Assembly (NCBI GenBank): GCA_027314705.1
Contig: DAHVAJ010000036.1
Span: 16,806 to 80,805 of the forward strand
Length of the DNA stretch: 64,000 nt
Source of the DNA: Acidimicrobiaceae bacterium
GTDB taxonomy: Bacteria; Actinomycetota; Acidimicrobiia; Acidimicrobiales; RAAP-2
Reading direction: 5' to 3'
The notes below the pieces were generated by a model. The model had not been told where the DNA came from. It worked only from the letters and a program-made list of their open reading frames with translations, and searched no databases. Position 1 is the first letter of the stretch. Every line of letters begins with the position of its first letter. Below, piece after piece: positions 17,826 through 25,963 of the stretch. Position numbers and translations under genes: made by a program.

Positions 17826-18643
17826 GGCGCCTCCCCTCCCGGTGGGCCCTCGTGCCGGACCGAGCCGGCCAGATAGGCGGTGGCCTCCCCGTCGGTCGCC
17901 ACCCGGCCCTCGAGGAGGACCACGCTGGTGTCGGCGATGCGGGCGACCTGCGAGAGATCGTGGCTGACCCAGATCACGGCCATCCCGGTGCGGGCCAGTC
18001 CGGTGGTCAGTTCCTCGAGGGTACGGGTGGCGGCGAAGTCGAGCGAGGCCGTGGGCTCGTCCATGAGGAGGACCTCCGGCCCGGTCAGCAGCGTGCGGGC
18101 CAGGCAGGCCCGCTGGGCCTCTCCGCCGGAGAGCTGGTCACCCGGTCGGTCGAGCCAGTCGGCGGGCAGGCCCACGGCCTCGAGGGCGTCCTCGTGGGCC
18201 CGCCCGCCGGCCGGCGCGGCCACGGCGAAGTTGTCGCCGAGGGTCCCGGGAAAGAGCGTGGGGCGCTGGAAGACCATGCCCACGCGCCGACGCAGGGCCA
18301 GGGGATCGAGGGTGGCGAGGTCCCGTCCCCGGAAGAGCACGGTGCCCGTCGTCGGGACGTCGAGGCGGTTGCACAGCCGGAGGAGGGTCGTCTTGCCCGC
18401 CCCCGAGGGACCGGTGAGCACGGAGACGCACCCGTCGCCGAACCGGCAGGTGACCCGGTCGAGCACGTCGGTGGCGTCGAAGCGCAGGGTGACGTCGCGG
18501 AAGGAGAACACCGGCTCGTCGGGGCCGGCCTCTGCCGGCCCCCCTGGCTCCGCTCGGTGCTCGTCCACCGGCCGCGCCACTCCCTCGTCCGCGGGGGTCC
18601 GAGCCCGGAGTCCGGTCGCCGGGGCGGAGGCGGTCGGGTTCAC
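17822..18643 (-). CDS. fetA: FetA-like ABC transporter ATP-binding protein
   Basis: The protein is 273 aa with a roughly 45-residue Pro/Ala-rich N-terminal extension before the ATPase core. Walker A is TGPSGAGKTT, the Q-loop VFQRPTLFPGT, the signature LSGGEAQR, Walker B VLLMDEPTASLD and the switch His in WVSHD. It energises the FetB-like permease encoded next. The GTG at 18643 overlaps the stop of the upstream methyltransferase; an internal start would remove the extension, which may not be translated. Confidence 0.86.
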   Translation of the reverse strand: MNPTASAPATGLRARTPADEGVARPVDEHRAEPGGPAEAGPDEPVFSFRDVTLRFDATDVLDRVTCRFGDGCVSVLTGPSGAGKTTLLRLCNRLDVPTTGTVLFRGRDLATLDPLALRRRVGMVFQRPTLFPGTLGDNFAVAAPAGGRAHEDALEAVGLPADWLDRPGDQLSGGEAQRACLARTLLTGPEVLLMDEPTASLDFAATRTLEELTTGLARTGMAVIWVSHDLSQVARIADTSVVLLEGRVATDGEATAYLAGSVRHEGPPGGEAP

Positions 18644-19272
18644 CCGCGCCAGTGGGCGGCCAGCCAGGTGAACGGCTGGACGGACCCGGAGGGAGTGGTG
18701 TGCAGTTCACGACCGGTGGCCACCGGCTCGACGCCCGGTCCGAGGACGTCGACGAGGCCGTCGGGGGAGTACCGGCTGACCGGCAGCCCCGAGCAGTACT
18801 CGGGCCCGTCCTCGGCGAAGGTGCCAAGGACGACGCCTGCGCCCGGTTCGAGGGCGGCGGCCAGGGTACGCAGGTAGCGGCCCCGGTCGGCCGCCGCGGT
18901 GAGGAAGTGGAAGACGGCGCGGTCGTGCCAGAGCCCGTAGGGCCGCGCCGGCTGCCAGGTGAGGACGTCTCCGTGGACCCAGGTGACCGGGGGGCCGTCG
19001 GCCAGCCGGGCGCGGGCCGCGGCCAGGGCGACGGCCGAGACGTCGAGGACGGTGACGTCGGTGAACCCCCTGTCGACCAGCGAGCCGGCGAGCCCCGAGG
19101 CGCCGCCACCGATGTCGACCACGGCGGAGGCCGGCGCGGTCCCCAGCCCGCGGATCAGCTCGAGCGACCGGGTGGCCTCGGTCTGGTACCAGCTGAGTTG
19201 GTGGTGTCCCCGGCCCCGGTACGCAGCGTCCCAGTGCGCCCCCCGCCTGTCGTCTTCGGACGTCGTTCCCAT
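18640..19272 (-). CDS. Class I SAM-dependent methyltransferase
   Basis: The protein is 210 aa. The SAM-binding motif I is VVDIGGGASGLAG (about residue 48-60), followed by VTVLDVSAVALAAARARL (motif II) and WVHGDVLTW (motif III). The N-terminal HWDAAYRGRGHHQLSWYQ motif is characteristic of a small thiopurine/tellurite-type methyltransferase group. The ATG at 19272 has TAGCCT 7 nt upstream. It overlaps fetA by 4 bp (GTGA), so it leads an unusual methyltransferase-fetA-fetB unit. Substrate unknown. Confidence 0.87.
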   Translation of the reverse strand: MGTTSEDDRRGAHWDAAYRGRGHHQLSWYQTEATRSLELIRGLGTAPASAVVDIGGGASGLAGSLVDRGFTDVTVLDVSAVALAAARARLADGPPVTWVHGDVLTWQPARPYGLWHDRAVFHFLTAAADRGRYLRTLAAALEPGAGVVLGTFAEDGPEYCSGLPVSRYSPDGLVDVLGPGVEPVATGRELHTTPSGSVQPFTWLAAHWRG

Positions 19273-19279
19273 CGGGGCG

Positions 19280-19285
19280 AGGCTA
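19280..19285 (-). promoter_or_regulatory. -10-like hexamer TAGCCT for methyltransferase-fetA-fetB
   Basis: TAGCCT on the minus strand ends 7 nt before the ATG at 19272; leaderless layout. Confidence 0.45.
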
Positions 19286-19490
19286 TCGGCGGTGGGCCGG
19301 CGGCCCCCCCTCGCCGGCCACCGCCAGGGCCAAGCGCCGTGGGTGTCCGACCGGCGGGTGACCTCCCGCTCGTGTGGGTCCGTCGTCCGCCCGCAGGCGG
19401 CGGCGACCGCCAGCCACCTGCGCCGAGGGTCGGTCCAGGTCGCCGGGTCCTTCGGGACTTTCGGCCCTGGAGGGACCGGGGGTGCGGGCG

Positions 19491-19496
19491 TAGGTT
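19491..19496 (+). promoter_or_regulatory. -10-like hexamer TAGGTT for the dehydrogenase at 19504
   Basis: TAGGTT ends 7 nt before the GTG at 19504, leaving no room for a ribosome-binding site. Confidence 0.45.
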
Positions 19497-19503
19497 CGGC
19501 CGC

Positions 19504-20823
19504 GTGGAACAGCACGGGGAGGCGACGTTCCTCGACCTCGGGGGGTTGGGGGAGCAAGAGCGGGTCCTGCGGGAACAGGCCCACCGCATCGCCGTCGACG
19601 TCCTCCGGCCGGCGGCCCGGGCCCTCGACCGGATGGCGCCCGCCGAGCGCATCGCCACGGGCTCGCCCCTCTTCGGAGCCCTCACGACCCTCAAGCAGCT
19701 CGGCTACCACCGCATCTTCCTGACCCCCGAGGCCGGCGGGCCCCCCGAGCGCGTCTCGGCCCTGGCCCAGTCCGTCGTCCTCGAGGAGCTGGGCTGGGGC
19801 AGCCTGGGCCTGGCCACCGCCTTCCTGGTCGACATGCTGCCGGTCATGGGGATCGCCAATTTCGGCTCCGACGAGCTCAAGGACGAGCTCATGGTCCCGT
19901 GGGTGGACGACGAGTCCGGCGCCTACCACGGGTGCTGGGCCATCACCGAGCCCGACCACGGCAGCGACTTCCTCAGCCTGCGCGACGACGACGCCCCGAC
20001 CTTCGGCCGGGCCCAGCTCGTGGCCGAGCCGGCCGAGGGCGGGTGGAACCTGCGGGGCCAGAAGTCGGCCTGGGTCAGTTCCGGGCCGATCGCCACCCAC
20101 GCCGCCGTGCACGCCCAGGCCGGCCGCGACGGCGACCTCTACCACTCGCTCTTCTGCGTGGTGGACCTCGCCGATCCCGGAGTCCGTCGGGGTCCGCCCG
20201 CCGACATGCTGGGCGTGCGCGACGACCCCCAGGGCGAGCTGTTCTTCGACGGGGTGTTCGTGCCCGACCGCAACGTCCTCGTGCCGCCCGGCCCCCTCTA
20301 TCCGGCCTTCGGCGACCAGCTGCTGTGCCTGACGAGTTCGGTCCTGGCCAACGTCGCAGTGGGTGTGGCCCGCGCCGCCTTCGAGGAGGCGCTCGGTCAC
20401 GCCCGGGCACGGACCCAGGGCGGTGGACCACTGACCGGGCACAAGAACATCCAGCTCACCCTGTACTCGATGTTCGAGAAGGTGGAGTCGGCCCGCACCT
20501 ATGCCCGGGCCGTCCTGGCCCACACCAACGCCCACCTCCCCGGCGCCGGGCCCGACGCCACGGGGGCCTCGCCCCGCCACGCCCGGGCCGCCCAGGTCCT
20601 GGCCAAGCGGGTGGCCTACGAGGTGGCCCACGACGCCGTCCAGGTCCACGGAGCCCAGGGCCTGCACCGCGACGCCCTCGTCGAGAAGCTCTTCCGCGAC
20701 GCCCGCTGCCTGATCATCGAGGACGGGACACTGGAGGTCCTCGCTCTCGACGCGGCACGCGACCTGGTCGCCAACTACGAGCACGACGTGTACGACCTCG
20801 AGGAGATGTTGAGCAGAGAGTGA
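19504..20823 (+). CDS. Acyl-CoA dehydrogenase family protein
   Basis: The protein is 439 aa. The family order is clear: helical domain, WAITEPDHGSDFLS in the FAD/substrate region, a beta-domain with GQKSAWVSSGP, and a C-terminal domain with VHGAQGLHRDALVEKLFRDAR and LIIEDGTLEVLAL. The usual catalytic EGT is replaced by IEDGT, so catalysis may differ. The start is GTG 19504, set by a -10-like hexamer 7 nt upstream. It lies 12 bp before an acetoacetate-decarboxylase-like gene, so they form an operon. Substrate unknown. Confidence 0.87.
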   Translation: MEQHGEATFLDLGGLGEQERVLREQAHRIAVDVLRPAARALDRMAPAERIATGSPLFGALTTLKQLGYHRIFLTPEAGGPPERVSALAQSVVLEELGWGSLGLATAFLVDMLPVMGIANFGSDELKDELMVPWVDDESGAYHGCWAITEPDHGSDFLSLRDDDAPTFGRAQLVAEPAEGGWNLRGQKSAWVSSGPIATHAAVHAQAGRDGDLYHSLFCVVDLADPGVRRGPPADMLGVRDDPQGELFFDGVFVPDRNVLVPPGPLYPAFGDQLLCLTSSVLANVAVGVARAAFEEALGHARARTQGGGPLTGHKNIQLTLYSMFEKVESARTYARAVLAHTNAHLPGAGPDATGASPRHARAAQVLAKRVAYEVAHDAVQVHGAQGLHRDALVEKLFRDARCLIIEDGTLEVLALDAARDLVANYEHDVYDLEEMLSRE

Positions 20824-20835
20824 GGAGATGACGCC

Positions 20836-21627
20836 ATGGCCACGTGGAAGAGCACCCCGCTGGACGCACCATTGTTCCAGATGGACGCCGAGCGGGGAAT
20901 CGAGTACTGGGGATGTCGGGCCGTGCTGGCCACCTTCACCCTGACCGAGGAGGTCGCCGGGCTCGTGCCCGAGGGGCTCCACCTCCTCCAGCCGGCCGTC
21001 GGGGCCGTCCTCGTCGCCGAGTACGGGGCCAGCACGCTCGGGCCCTACCGGGAGTTCGTGTCGTTGGTCCAGGTGGCCGACGACGACGGCACGCAGGGGA
21101 TGTACATCCCCTTCATCTACGTCACCAACGATGCCGCCCTGGCCGCCGGGCGCGAGGTCCTCGGCGCGCCGAAGAAGCTGGCCGACATCGCCGTCGAACA
21201 GGCGGCGGAAGCGGTCGTGGGCCGTCTGGCCCGGCCGGCCTCGTGCACCCTCGTCGAGGTGGTCGTGGCCCCGGCCGAGCGGGTCGGCAGCGAGTTGCTC
21301 GACGCCCTCCTCCCGCCGGCCACCCCGTTCTTCTCCCTCCGCCACCTGCCCGGCCCTCCGGGAGCGACCCAGGTGCACGAGCTCATCCGCTGGAACTGCG
21401 ACCTCGCCGTCCGCCAGGACGCCTTCGGCGACGGCCTGCGCTTCACCGGGCCGTCGTCGCTTTCCTACCCGACCCGCTCGGCCGTCGACCCGGTCCACCG
21501 ACTCGGTGTCGACACGTTCCTCGGTGGTGCCTACCTCGAGTTCGACATGCGGCTCACCGCCGGCAGCGTGGTCTGGTCGCGGACCGAGGCGGCGGTCGGT
21601 ATCCGCCAACCCGTGGTCACCGGCTGA
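20836..21627 (+). CDS. Acetoacetate decarboxylase-like (ADC fold) protein
   Basis: The protein is 263 aa. The ADC-fold marks are visible: YGASTLGPYREFV around residue 62-74, and REVLGAPKKLADI around residue 108-120, where the second Lys of the KK pair would be the Schiff-base lysine. Fold members include acetoacetate decarboxylase and several aldolase-dehydratases. GAGGAG lies before the ATG. It directly follows an acyl-CoA dehydrogenase gene, suggesting a role on a beta-keto acid or related ketone product. The reaction is not certain. Confidence 0.82.
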   Translation: MATWKSTPLDAPLFQMDAERGIEYWGCRAVLATFTLTEEVAGLVPEGLHLLQPAVGAVLVAEYGASTLGPYREFVSLVQVADDDGTQGMYIPFIYVTNDAALAAGREVLGAPKKLADIAVEQAAEAVVGRLARPASCTLVEVVVAPAERVGSELLDALLPPATPFFSLRHLPGPPGATQVHELIRWNCDLAVRQDAFGDGLRFTGPSSLSYPTRSAVDPVHRLGVDTFLGGAYLEFDMRLTAGSVVWSRTEAAVGIRQPVVTG

Positions 21628-21709
21628 GCACGTCGGGCGGAGGCTGGGCCGGCCGGCGCCCGACGCGTCCCGGGCCCACGGGCGGCAGGCCCGCGGCGCG
21701 CCGTGGCAC

Positions 21710-22741
21710 TCAGTCCCGGGCGAAGGCGGCCAGGTCCCGGGCCGTGTCCCGGCTGATCTCCGGGCAGGCGATGGTGAAGATCTCGGTGCCGTGCATGGTG
21801 CCGAGGACCTGGCGGCCGCGCGCCGGCACCCCGGCCGCCAACAGCAGCCGGTAGAAGGCGATGCCCTCGTCGCGCAGCGGGTCGCACTCGTTGACGCTGA
21901 CCACCGTCGGCGGAAAGCCGGCCACGTCCTCCACGGTGGCGAAGGCCGGCCAGGCCATCGGGTCGGCGGCCTCGAAGGCCTCGATGCCGTAGCCCACCTT
22001 CCCCCGGTTGCTGTGGAGGCTGAGCAGGATCCCCTCGTTCTCGATCGACGACGGGTACCGCTCCTGCGGCCACTCCCCGGCGAGGTACGGGCAGAGGGCG
22101 TAGAGGCCCCTCACCAGGCCGAGGTCACCGTCGCGCTTGAGACGGAGCCCGGTGGCGAGCGTGAGGTTGCCGCCGCCGCTCTCACCGGCCACCACCACGC
22201 GGTCCGGGTCGACTCCCAGCGCCCCCGCGTTGGCGACCACCCAGCGGAGCCCGGACAGGCAGTCGTCGAGACCGGCCGGGTACGGCGCCACCTCCGGCAC
22301 CGACGAAGGGCTCACCGCATTGCGGAAGTCGACCATGACCACGACCACGCCGTTGGCGGCGATGAGCTTGCTCCAGCCCCGGTACATGCCGTCGAAGCAC
22401 GACAGGGCCGCCATCCCTCCGCCGTGGATGTAGTAGACGCAGGCCAGGGCCTCTTCGGTGTCCGGCCGGACGACGCGGAGGTTGACGGTGTTGCCGTCGG
22501 GGGCAGAGACGATCTGCTCGGTGGTGGTCCGCAGGCCGGCGGAAGGGGCCGCCTCCTCCGAGTCGCAGAGGTCCATGACCGAGCGGAAGGCCTCGGCGGC
22601 GGCCAGGGCGCCGGGCGCGTTCGCTTCCTCGAGCATCGCCTCGCGGCTGGCCACGTCGGTTGCCGACAGGGGCGGCAAGAAGGCGAGGAGCGCCTTGAGA
22701 CGGGGGTCCAGCCTGGGATCGGCGGCGATGTCGGGGGCCAT
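21710..22741 (-). CDS. Alpha/beta hydrolase, hormone-sensitive-lipase family esterase
   Basis: The protein is 343 aa. It has the oxyanion HGGG motif (YYIHGGGMAAL), the nucleophile elbow GESGGGN with the catalytic Ser, and the C-terminal SVNECDPLRDEG and GTMHGTEIF segments that supply Asp and His. These define the HSL/lipase family that hydrolyses short or medium acyl esters. ATG 22741 is preceded by AGGAGGAG; an upstream in-frame start at 22852 would overlap the divergent gene at 22834. Substrate unknown. Confidence 0.9.
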   Translation of the reverse strand: MAPDIAADPRLDPRLKALLAFLPPLSATDVASREAMLEEANAPGALAAAEAFRSVMDLCDSEEAAPSAGLRTTTEQIVSAPDGNTVNLRVVRPDTEEALACVYYIHGGGMAALSCFDGMYRGWSKLIAANGVVVVMVDFRNAVSPSSVPEVAPYPAGLDDCLSGLRWVVANAGALGVDPDRVVVAGESGGGNLTLATGLRLKRDGDLGLVRGLYALCPYLAGEWPQERYPSSIENEGILLSLHSNRGKVGYGIEAFEAADPMAWPAFATVEDVAGFPPTVVSVNECDPLRDEGIAFYRLLLAAGVPARGRQVLGTMHGTEIFTIACPEISRDTARDLAAFARD

Positions 22742-22821
22742 GGGGTGCTCCTCCTGCTGGGGCGCGGGCCGTCGGACCGCCGGCCCAGGGTAGCCAGCCC
22801 GACCGGTTCGCGTCGCGCCGC

Positions 22822-22827
22822 TACGGT
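22822..22827 (+). promoter_or_regulatory. -10-like hexamer TACGGT for the P-loop gene at 22834
   Basis: TACGGT ends 6 nt before the GTG at 22834; leaderless layout. Confidence 0.45.
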
Positions 22828-22833
22828 GGGGGC

Positions 22834-23385
22834 GTGAACGGCCTGGCGGCACCGCGCCGGATCTGCGTCCACGGCCCCTCCGGCAGCGGCAAGACCACGC
22901 TCGCCGCCCGAGTGGCGGCCCGGCTCGGCGTCGCTCACGTCGAGCTCGACGCCATCGTCCACCAGCCGGGTTGGACCGAGCTCCCCACCCCCGCCTTACG
23001 CGCCCGGGTGGCCGCCCTCGCGGCCGGTCCGGCGTGGGTGAGCGACGGCAACTATGCGTCCGTGCGCGACCTGCTCTGGGCCCGTGCCCAGCTGATCGTC
23101 GTGCTCGACCCGCCCCGCTGGCGGACCACCGCCCGGATCCTGCGCCGGACCGTGGTGCGCGGCGTGCGCCGGACCGAGCTGTGGAACGGCAACCGCGAGG
23201 AGCTGGGCAACCTGTTCTCCCTCGACCCGGCCCGCAACGTGGTGCTCTGGTCGGTGCGCACCCAGCGCCGGTACCGGACCGAGCTGCCGGCCGCGGCGCG
23301 GGAACTCGGCGGCCCCGAGGTGGTGGTGGTCCGGTCGGACCACCAGATCGACGCCCTGGTGGCCGGCCTGGCCGGCCCGGTCTGA
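22834..23385 (+). CDS. Small P-loop kinase-like protein (adenylate kinase/topology-modulation-like family)
   Basis: The protein is 183 aa. The Walker A loop HGPSGSGKTTLA lies at residues 13-24, followed by VELDAIVHQPGW and VSDGNY, features of FlaR-like and adenylate-kinase-related small NTPases. Later LWARAQLIVVLDPPRWRTTARILRR reads like a lid region. The nucleotide acceptor is unknown. The GTG at 22834 has a -10-like hexamer 6 nt upstream. It is divergent from the esterase gene. Confidence 0.82.
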   Translation: MNGLAAPRRICVHGPSGSGKTTLAARVAARLGVAHVELDAIVHQPGWTELPTPALRARVAALAAGPAWVSDGNYASVRDLLWARAQLIVVLDPPRWRTTARILRRTVVRGVRRTELWNGNREELGNLFSLDPARNVVLWSVRTQRRYRTELPAAARELGGPEVVVVRSDHQIDALVAGLAGPV

Positions 23386-23446
23386 CCCCGGTCGCTCCCG
23401 GCCCGCGGCGGGTCGTCCGGTCGGCGTCCTCAGGCCGCCGGCCCGC

Positions 23447-25867
23447 TCAGGGCGCGTATGCGACCTGGGTCGACGTGCCGTGCTCGGCGGCCAGCTGCGC
23501 CGGCGTGTAGGCGAGCGGGACCCACCGCTTCTCCGAGTAGAGCTTGGTCATGTTGGCGTACCAGGGAGAGGTGGGGTCGGTGGCCTGCGAGTAGGTGAGG
23601 ATGCCCTGGGACACGGGACCGGACGGCGTGAGCTCCGTGGTCATGACCAGTGACGAGCCGTCGTGGACGACGCCGTAGGGGAAGGCGGCGAGCGGCCCGC
23701 CCGTCCCGTCGGCCGCGTAGATGGCGTTGAAGCAGCCGGTGTCGCATCCCGGGATGGGGATGGACGTGCCGTTGCGCACGACATGCTGGACCTGACCGTA
23801 GGTGGCGTCGAGGGGGACGTGGTGCTGCTGCAGGTTGACCACGGCATCGGCCAGGGCCTGGAGGATCGCCGGGTTGGCCGTGTTGAGCACGGCAGGTGTC
23901 GTCAGCGGTTGGGCCGGGTTGAAGGCGTCCGACCACAGCCCCTTGCTCGGGGCGTTGGCGGCCCATTCCGAGAAGAGCCATCCACCGGCCGCGTCGAGGT
24001 TGCCGGTCTTGTCGTAGCCGGCGAGTGCCGTACACGCCGCCGTGAGGTCGACCGTCGTGCCGTTCGACGCCTTGGCCGACGGCGTGGCCCGGCACGCCCC
24101 GACCAGGGCGCCCAGGACCAATTGCGCTTCCATCGACTGGTTGGACTGCCACATCGCCTGCAGCGAGCCGAGGGTGAACTTCGGCGGGCCGAGCCCGTCG
24201 GTGCCGGCCACCCGTGCCGCGATCATCTGGTTCCCGAGCCGGGTGCGCAGGCCCTGCTGGACGTCGATGTTGCCGATGATGGGGGAGAAGGCCGGGAAGG
24301 GCGCGCTGGGATTGGCCAGCCAGTAGGAGTCGTTGGAGTTCTCGACGTAGTCGGTCCGGATGGTGTGGGGCATGTGCGAGGCGTTGAAGATTCCCGGGAC
24401 CGGAGTCCCCGGGTCGTTCTGCCAGGCGCAGTCCTGGCGGGAGCCGTCGAGCGTGACCACGCCGGCCGCCTGGTAGACCAGCTGGGCCAGTCCGGGCGGT
24501 GTGCACGAGGCGATGAGCGAGGCCGGCACGTTCGGGGTGTTGCCCACGTCGCCGTAGTACACGTGCCCGGTGGCGTCGGCTGCGATGGTGTTGAAGGTGG
24601 GGATGGCCAGGTAGGTCGACTCGATGTTGAGGAGGTCCTGGACCGACGTGGCCCGACCCATGGCCAGGTACTGGTTGGCCGCCCGGTAGGCGTCGTTTCC
24701 CATGGAGTCGGCCATCGCGTAGGCGGTGGTGGTCGTCCACTGGTAGTGGGCCTGGCCGACCACCACCACCGGTCCCCACTGGGTCGTGTAGAAGGTGTGG
24801 TGCACCACGCCGTGGCCGGTGTCGACGCTCACCGTCTGCCGGCCCATGGGCACGGTCTTGCCGTCGACCACGTAGGCCGTCGGGTCCCCCGGAGCCAGCT
24901 TGAGCTGGTAGAAGGTGAAGCGGAAGCTCGTCGAGACGGTGTGGGTCCAGGCCACGTTCTGGTTGAACCCGATGCCGATCAGGGGGAAGCCCATGAGCGT
25001 GCCGCCCTCGACGTCGTACTGACCGGGAACGGTGAGCTGGGCCATCCAGAAGCGCTCCGTGCCCTGCCAGGGGAAGTGGGGGTTGGCCAGGAGCATGCCG
25101 TCGCCGGCCGCGGTGTCCTGTGAGCCGATGCCGATGCCGTTGGAGCCCACGCTGTCCCCGCTGTTGGAGCCGAACGCGGCGGTCAGGGTGGCCGCGTTCG
25201 GCGCCGGCGGGTCCGCGGTGGTCGCCGCGGTGGTCGCCGCCGTGTGCGCCGGCGGCGCCGCCTGGACTTCGGCCCCGATGAACTGGGCGCTCGACGCCTC
25301 GGTGACGATCTGGTAGCCGCGCAGGTACATGTCGTCGAGGGTGATCGGCCGCACCCACGGCTTGTGCTTGCACGCCGGATCGGTGAGCTTGCCCGAGGCG
25401 AGGTAGTCGTTGTACCCGGCCACGTACCCCCGGTAGACGTCCACCACCTGGGGGGTCGGCCCCAGGGGCGGGGCCTGGTGGAACTCGCGGGTGAGGATGC
25501 CGCTGTCCTTCACCCGGGTCCAGAAGAGATCGGAGTCGAGGTTGGTGTCGGACGTCCCCGCCGAGTAGTTGAGGCTGAGCCCCTTGGGCCCGAAGTACTT
25601 CGAACGCTGGCCGTTGACGGTCACGAAGTCCTGGGCGAGGGTGCAGAAGTTGTCCCGGGCGAAGGCCAGGGCCTCGCCGTAGCCGAGGGCGGTGAAGTTG
25701 GACGCGGTGATGTGGGGGATCCCGGCGCTGTCCCGCGTGATGGTGACCTTCATGGCCGGGTTGGCCGGGTTGGCGGTCGACGGGGTCCCCGACGACGAAC
25801 AACCGGCCAGGACGACTGCGGCGAGCCCGAGAGCGCCGAGGGCCCGAAGGGGGAAGGTGACGGCCAT
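23447..25867 (-). CDS. Penicillin-acylase-family (Ntn-hydrolase) lipoprotein, acyl-homoserine-lactone-acylase-like
   Basis: The protein is 806 aa. A signal peptide ends in VLAGC (lipidated Cys23). The alpha-chain region is followed by a low-complexity Ala/Thr/Pro stretch (about residues 207-228) and then the predicted self-cleavage site G241-S242-N243-G244, making Ser242 the N-terminal nucleophile of the beta-chain. ANPHFPWQGTERFW after it and DYVENSNDSYWLANP later are family motifs of the PvdQ/aculeacin/AHL-acylase branch. It probably removes acyl chains from amides outside the membrane, for example quorum signals or lipopeptides; the substrate is inference. TACGCT lies 6 nt before the ATG. 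Confidence 0.88.
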   Translation of the reverse strand: MAVTFPLRALGALGLAAVVLAGCSSSGTPSTANPANPAMKVTITRDSAGIPHITASNFTALGYGEALAFARDNFCTLAQDFVTVNGQRSKYFGPKGLSLNYSAGTSDTNLDSDLFWTRVKDSGILTREFHQAPPLGPTPQVVDVYRGYVAGYNDYLASGKLTDPACKHKPWVRPITLDDMYLRGYQIVTEASSAQFIGAEVQAAPPAHTAATTAATTADPPAPNAATLTAAFGSNSGDSVGSNGIGIGSQDTAAGDGMLLANPHFPWQGTERFWMAQLTVPGQYDVEGGTLMGFPLIGIGFNQNVAWTHTVSTSFRFTFYQLKLAPGDPTAYVVDGKTVPMGRQTVSVDTGHGVVHHTFYTTQWGPVVVVGQAHYQWTTTTAYAMADSMGNDAYRAANQYLAMGRATSVQDLLNIESTYLAIPTFNTIAADATGHVYYGDVGNTPNVPASLIASCTPPGLAQLVYQAAGVVTLDGSRQDCAWQNDPGTPVPGIFNASHMPHTIRTDYVENSNDSYWLANPSAPFPAFSPIIGNIDVQQGLRTRLGNQMIAARVAGTDGLGPPKFTLGSLQAMWQSNQSMEAQLVLGALVGACRATPSAKASNGTTVDLTAACTALAGYDKTGNLDAAGGWLFSEWAANAPSKGLWSDAFNPAQPLTTPAVLNTANPAILQALADAVVNLQQHHVPLDATYGQVQHVVRNGTSIPIPGCDTGCFNAIYAADGTGGPLAAFPYGVVHDGSSLVMTTELTPSGPVSQGILTYSQATDPTSPWYANMTKLYSEKRWVPLAYTPAQLAAEHGTSTQVAYAP

Positions 25868-25873
25868 GCGGCG

Positions 25874-25879
25874 AGCGTA
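25874..25879 (-). promoter_or_regulatory. -10-like hexamer TACGCT for the acylase gene
   Basis: TACGCT on the minus strand ends 6 nt before the ATG at 25867; leaderless layout. Confidence 0.45.
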
Positions 25880-25951
25880 TCCCCACCGGGCCGACGGGTG
25901 AGACCTGTGGCCGGCGGCCCCGACCGGACGGGGTCGCCGGGCTCCGTCCGG

Positions 25952-25957
25952 TACGGT
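25952..25957 (+). promoter_or_regulatory. -10-like hexamer TACGGT for the transporter gene
   Basis: TACGGT ends 6 nt before the ATG at 25964; leaderless layout. Confidence 0.45.
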
Positions 25958-25963
25958 CGCCCC

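Noticed and set aside
19273..21609. Long minus-strand open frame upstream of the methyltransferase
   Set aside because: It runs antisense through the acyl-CoA dehydrogenase and decarboxylase-like genes and has no family resemblance. The true start is 19272.
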